Assembly (NCBI RefSeq): GCF_014197755.1
Contig: NZ_JACIGE010000005.1
Span: 186,001 to 250,000 of the forward strand
Length of the DNA stretch: 64,000 bases
Origin: Rhodocyclus tenuis
Lineage (GTDB): Bacteria > Pseudomonadota > Gammaproteobacteria > Burkholderiales > Rhodocyclaceae
Reading direction: 5' to 3'
Part shown: one piece after another, positions 60,553 to 64,000 of the stretch
Position numbering within the stretch: the first letter of the stretch is position 1
How the letters are laid out: each line of letters begins with the position of its first letter
Notes under the pieces: model-generated
The model's database searches: none
Seen by the model: the letters and a program-made list of their open reading frames with translations, nothing else
Told to the model about the DNA's origin: nothing
Position numbers and translations under genes: made by a program

Positions 60553-61712
60553 GGCGCAAACTCCTCGCGGTTATCGGTGACGGGTACGGTGAGCGTGATC
60601 GTCGCACCGTCGTTCAGTGTGCTGTCGACATTCATTTCGCCGCCGAGGAACTCGATGCGTTCGCGAACACTGAGCAGCCCGAAGCGCGCTTCACCCAGAG
60701 GCTTGGCGATTTCGGCCAGATAGTCGAAGCCGCTGCCGTGGTCGGTGACGGCAACGGTGATGCGCTCGTTGCTGCGCAGACAATTGACTTCGGCCTGGCG
60801 CGCGCCGGAGTGCTTGGCGACGTTGATCAGCAGTTCGCGCACGGCGCGGAAGATGCTGGTGCGCGCTGCTTCGGCCAGCGGCTTTGGCTGGCCGTCGTCG
60901 TCAATGCGTACGCTGATGCCGTAGATGCGTTCCATCTCCTCGGCCAGCCATTCGAGCGCGGCGGGCAGGCCGAGTGTCTGCAGCAGCGGCGGACTGAGTT
61001 GCATCATCAGCGAACGCACCGAGCGGTTTGCGTGGTCGACCAGCGACTCGACTTCCTTGAGCGCCGCCTTCAAGGCGCCGCGCCTTTCGTGGTCGTCCAT
61101 CGAGCTGAGCTTGATCTTGGCGATAGCGAGGACCTGGCCCAGGTCGTCGTGCAGATCCGTCGCCAGTACGCGCCGCTCGCGCTCTTCGGCCAGCGACAAC
61201 TCGGCCGACAGCGCGCGCAGTTGCGCGGTGCGCGCCTCGACCCGCTCCTCGAGCGTCTCGGCCATGCGTCGCTGCGCGGCCGCGGCAATCTCGACCTTTT
61301 CCTTGCTGTCGTTGATGTCGAGGTAGTTGATGACGATGCCGTCGATGGCGCCGGCGGCATCGCGCGAGGCGAACATCTGGCGCAGCCACCAGCGGCCGTC
61401 GGCCAGACGCATTTCGCGCATGCGCGCTCGCGCCGTGGCGAGAACTTCGGCCGCATCATCGGCGGCAGCGAGGCCGATCCTGTCTTCGGAGAAATCGCCG
61501 ATCGGCCGGGCGCAATCGGCGGGCAGCAGCTCGCACAGTTGGCTGGCTGCCGGCGAGACCGCGCGGACGCGCAGTCCGTGATCGAGTTGCAGCATGACCA
61601 CATGGTCGTTGCTGAACAGGCGACGCAGGCGCTCGTTCTCGGCCTCAAGGCCGGCGATGCAGGCGCGCAGTCGCTGGTTTTCGCCTCGCAGCTGTGGGTC
61701 GGGTGAGCTCAT
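60549..61712 (-). CDS. Cytoplasmic PAS-containing HisKA_3 sensor histidine kinase
   Basis: A kinase of about 387 residues without membrane helices. A short coiled coil (LRACIAGLEAENERLRRLF) leads into a PAS domain (VVMLQLDHGLRVRAVSPAA), a second coiled coil (TLEERVEARTAQLRALSAEL), the HisKA_3 phosphoacceptor box (LATDLHDDLGQVLAIAKI) and HATPase (ELLINVAKHS, DHGSGFD, RFGLLSVRERI). It is the kinase for the overlapping NarL-type regulator. The start is uncertain because AAGG abuts the ATG directly; the frame is open 52 codons upstream. Signal unknown. Confidence 0.85.
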   Translation of the reverse strand: MSSPDPQLRGENQRLRACIAGLEAENERLRRLFSNDHVVMLQLDHGLRVRAVSPAASQLCELLPADCARPIGDFSEDRIGLAAADDAAEVLATARARMREMRLADGRWWLRQMFASRDAAGAIDGIVINYLDINDSKEKVEIAAAAQRRMAETLEERVEARTAQLRALSAELSLAEERERRVLATDLHDDLGQVLAIAKIKLSSMDDHERRGALKAALKEVESLVDHANRSVRSLMMQLSPPLLQTLGLPAALEWLAEEMERIYGISVRIDDDGQPKPLAEAARTSIFRAVRELLINVAKHSGARQAEVNCLRSNERITVAVTDHGSGFDYLAEIAKPLGEARFGLLSVRERIEFLGGEMNVDSTLNDGATITLTVPVTDNREEFAP

Positions 61713-62227
61713 CCTTGCTTTGTCTCCTGCGCGATCTGCTCGGCCTCGCCAGATATGCAGCCGCCGCGGCGCGACGAGCTTTCTTCTGTTCCCTGCTGCG
61801 CTGGCGGCGTGATGAATCTCGCCCGGCCAGCGCGGAAGCGCATCTGCTGCCGCGTTCGTCGCCGGCATCGGCCGCTGCCATTACCGGATTCCGGGGTGGC
61901 GGCGATGGTGTGCTGCCTCGGTCGCCCCTTGCTCAGTGCTTCCTGGGCGATGCTAGCAAATTGACATGCTCGCTGGCGTTACCAGTTATCGGGTATTCAT
62001 CCCCGGATCGCCGGCATGGCCATGTCCTTGCCGCTGCTCCTTGCGCATCGTCGGGCGCGGTTTTCCGGGGGGAAGGCTGGCGCTCGTCCGCGCTTTTGCG
62101 TTGGCCGCGGAGAAATTCAAGCTGTATCTAAAGTGGGCTTTGTAATTGACTGATTTTTATGAATTATCATTCTCCTTCGGAAACTCGGGTAAAATCCGCT
62201 ATCGTTTTATGAGTGCAGGAGAATCGC
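61713..62227. other. Intergenic region between divergent kinase and pbpG genes
   Basis: About 500 bases with no recognisable gene. A TTGACA (about 61962-61967) lies on the plus strand with AGTTAT 17 bases on, and an AT-rich patch (62140-62172) precedes pbpG, with TAAAAT near 62190. These are candidate promoter elements for pbpG, none convincing alone. Confidence 0.3.
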
Positions 62228-63184
62228 ATGCGGAACAAGCTCGGGACGGCCGTCTTGCTGGCGTCGCTGCTTGGCGTCAATCTCGTCGCAATCGATACGG
62301 CGCAGGCGGCGACAAAGAAGAAGCCGCGGCCAGTCGCTGTCAAGACCGAGAGCAAAAGCGGCAAGCACCTGCGCAAGGTTTCGGCAGCACCTGCCGAAAC
62401 GCTGCGTCCGCAATCGCCTGCGCAGCTTGCCGTCCAGTCGGGCGCGGCACTGGTCATCGATCAGAACGGGGCGGCGATTTACCAGAAGAACGCCGACGTC
62501 GTCGCGCCGATCGCTTCGATCACCAAGCTGATGACGGCAATGGTCGTCCTCGACAGCATTCCCGATCTGCAGGAAACGATCACCATCAGCAGCGAGGATG
62601 TCGACACGCTGCGCGGCAGCCGTTCGCGGTTGGCGCCGGGAGTGACGCTCAACCGCGAAACGGCGCTGCTGCTGGCGCTGATGTCGTCGGAGAACCGCGC
62701 GGCGCACGCGCTGGCGCGGCACTATCCGGGCGGAATCCATGCCTTCATCGCGGCGATGAACCACAAGGCCGCTGCGCTGGGCATGACGCACACGCACTTT
62801 TCCGATCCGACCGGGCTGACCAGCGAGAACGTGTCGACGGCGCGCGATCTGTCGCGCATGGTCGAAGCCGCTGCGCATTACCCGCTGATTCGCGAGTTTT
62901 CGACGACGGCGGGTTCGAGCGTCGAAGTCAGCGGCCGCAAGCTCGATTTCAACAACACCAACCAGCTGGTGAAGAGCAATAACTGGGATATCCATCTGTC
63001 GAAGACCGGCTACATCCAGGAGGCCGGCAAGTGCCTGGTGATGCAGGCGCGCGTTGCCGACAAGCCGGTGGTGATCGTTCTGCTCGATTCGGCAGGCAAG
63101 CTGACGCGCATCGGCGACGCCAACCGCATCAAGCGCTGGATGGAAAGCTCGACGGCGACGCGCCGTCCGATGACCCGCGCCTGA
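62228..63184 (+). CDS. pbpG: D-alanyl-D-alanine endopeptidase, PBP7/8 type
   Basis: This 318-residue exported penicillin-binding protein of the S11 family has a signal segment (LGTAVLLASLLGVNLVA), then the three active-site motifs: SXXK in IASITKLMTAMV, SXN as SSENRAAHALARHYPGG and KTG in LSKTGYIQEAGKC. PbpG cleaves DD cross-links in peptidoglycan during wall growth. A Lys-rich stretch follows the signal segment. AGGAG precedes the ATG by six bases. Confidence 0.92.
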   Translation: MRNKLGTAVLLASLLGVNLVAIDTAQAATKKKPRPVAVKTESKSGKHLRKVSAAPAETLRPQSPAQLAVQSGAALVIDQNGAAIYQKNADVVAPIASITKLMTAMVVLDSIPDLQETITISSEDVDTLRGSRSRLAPGVTLNRETALLLALMSSENRAAHALARHYPGGIHAFIAAMNHKAAALGMTHTHFSDPTGLTSENVSTARDLSRMVEAAAHYPLIREFSTTAGSSVEVSGRKLDFNNTNQLVKSNNWDIHLSKTGYIQEAGKCLVMQARVADKPVVIVLLDSAGKLTRIGDANRIKRWMESSTATRRPMTRA

Positions 63185-63229
63185 TTTTCTTCTGCCCGGC
63201 AGGCACGCTGGGCCAGTGCTCGCCGTGAA

Positions 63230-63964
63230 TTAACGCCGGTTGAGCGCCGGGCGATAGCCGAGCGCCTGCGAAATCTCGGCGGCACAACTGCGGATCTGCG
63301 GCGCCCACTGCGCGTCGTGGCGTTCGCAGGGCGCCGATACCGACAGCCCGGCCACCACTTTCCCCTCTTCGTCGCGGATCGCCGCGGCAACGCAGCGCAG
63401 GCCGATTTCGGCTTCTTCGTTGTCGAAAGCGACCTCGTGCCGGCGGATCCAGTCGAGTTCGCGTTCCAGCGCGGCGAGGCTGGTCAGCGAGTGCGGCGTC
63501 TTTCCCGGCAGGCCGGTGCGCCGCGCGTAGTCGGCAACTTCCTCGCTGCTGTCGGCGGCGAGGAACAGCTTGCCGAGCGAAGTCAGATGCAGCGGCGCGC
63601 GACCTCCGACCAGATAGACGACGCGGACCAGCGAACGGCCACCCGAGGTGCGCTCGATGTAGATGATCTCGTCGCCGTCGCGCAGGCCGAGATTGATCGC
63701 CTCGCCGGTGAGCCCATGCAGCTTCTCCATGAACGGCCGCGCCACGTCGCGAATCGACAGGTTTGCCTTGACGACGGCGCCGAGTTCGAGCAGACGGATG
63801 CCGAGCGCATAGGTGCCGCCCTCGTGGCGTTCGACGAGACGCGCGCTGGCCAGCGCGGCGAGAATGCGATGCGCGGTCGACGGATGCAGTTTCGCCCGGG
63901 CGGCGAGCGCTTTCAGGCTGGCCGGTGTTGGCATCGCTGCCAGCGCGTCGAGTAAGTCCGACAT
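63230..63964 (-). CDS. IclR-family transcriptional regulator
   Basis: This 244-residue regulator has an N-terminal winged HTH (LKALAARAKLHPSTAHRILAALASARLV) and a C-terminal IclR ligand-binding domain (INLGLRDGDEIIYIERTSG, LHLTSLGKLFLA, GLRCVAAAIRDEEGKVVAGLSVS). IclR proteins control catabolic or glyoxylate-type genes in response to small organic acids. The regulated genes are probably beyond the window edge, since the neighbour on the left is convergent. Ligand unknown. Confidence 0.9.
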   Translation of the reverse strand: MSDLLDALAAMPTPASLKALAARAKLHPSTAHRILAALASARLVERHEGGTYALGIRLLELGAVVKANLSIRDVARPFMEKLHGLTGEAINLGLRDGDEIIYIERTSGGRSLVRVVYLVGGRAPLHLTSLGKLFLAADSSEEVADYARRTGLPGKTPHSLTSLAALERELDWIRRHEVAFDNEEAEIGLRCVAAAIRDEEGKVVAGLSVSAPCERHDAQWAPQIRSCAAEISQALGYRPALNRR

Positions 63965-64000
63965 GCGTCCGATGACCTGGATCGAAGATTTTTCCGCTGC

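Overview
The window is high-GC chromosomal DNA with dense, mostly co-directional gene blocks and short or 4-base overlapping junctions. Gene content and order point to a betaproteobacterium, most likely of the Rhodocyclales: engB beside hemB, argB/HAD nucleotidase/slmA, pilB-pilC-pilD, ccsA-like/ffh, rplU-rpmA-obgE-proB, ispB with a tRNA-Pro, and a PP0621-like gene with pilS-pilR and ampD. Two-component, chemotaxis and cyclic-di-GMP genes are abundant, and a cowN gene (protection of nitrogenase from CO) suggests a diazotroph or a relative of one. The taxonomic call is an inference from recalled family knowledge. I saw no rRNA, CRISPR array, insertion sequence or prophage.

Layout. 0.1-9.4 kb holds a DUF4139 protein, a NarL-type two-component pair whose kinase is interrupted by an in-frame amber codon, a Cache-domain chemoreceptor, a PAS-GAF-GGDEF-EAL protein with a ruined GGDEF motif, and an unusual protein with two tandem winged-helix repeats. 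9.6-16.7 kb carries bioB, bioC, an NMT1-GGDEF-hemerythrin fusion, cytochrome c4, engB and hemB, with a candidate small RNA between engB and hemB. 16.8-25.9 kb, mainly on the minus strand, carries an acyltransferase, slmA, a HAD nucleotidase, argB, a small heat-shock protein with a near-consensus sigma-32 promoter, a secreted-RNase/barstar/nudB cassette, aspS, a DUF502 protein and an FmdB zinc ribbon. 26-33.6 kb carries pilD-pilC-pilB, a CorC/HlyC-type protein, a ccsA-like gene and ffh. 33.7-37.3 kb is a siderophore-receptor/PepSY iron-uptake pair with a strong promoter, followed by a frameshifted NADAR gene.

38.2-45.2 kb carries trpG-trpD-trpC (trpE is not here), a region with 20-bp inverted repeats, proB, obgE, rpmA, rplU, ispB and tRNA-Pro(CGG). 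45.5-52.3 kb carries a Dyp-type peroxidase, a YbaK-type deacylase, cowN with a CooA-like CO-sensor gene, two envelope lipoproteins, dps, a coiled-coil protein and a succinyl-CoA:acetate CoA-transferase. 52.5-64 kb carries the PP0621-like gene, pilS, pilR, ampD, an aminotransferase, GTP-dependent PEP carboxykinase, a second NarL-type two-component pair, a PBP7-type endopeptidase and an IclR regulator.

The most interesting unit is the CooA-like/cowN module. The regulator keeps the CooA haem-ligand histidine, and a perfect 16-bp TGTC-N8-GACA palindrome sits 41.5 bp upstream of the start site implied by a plausible -10 for cowN. That is the geometry of a class II CRP-family activator.
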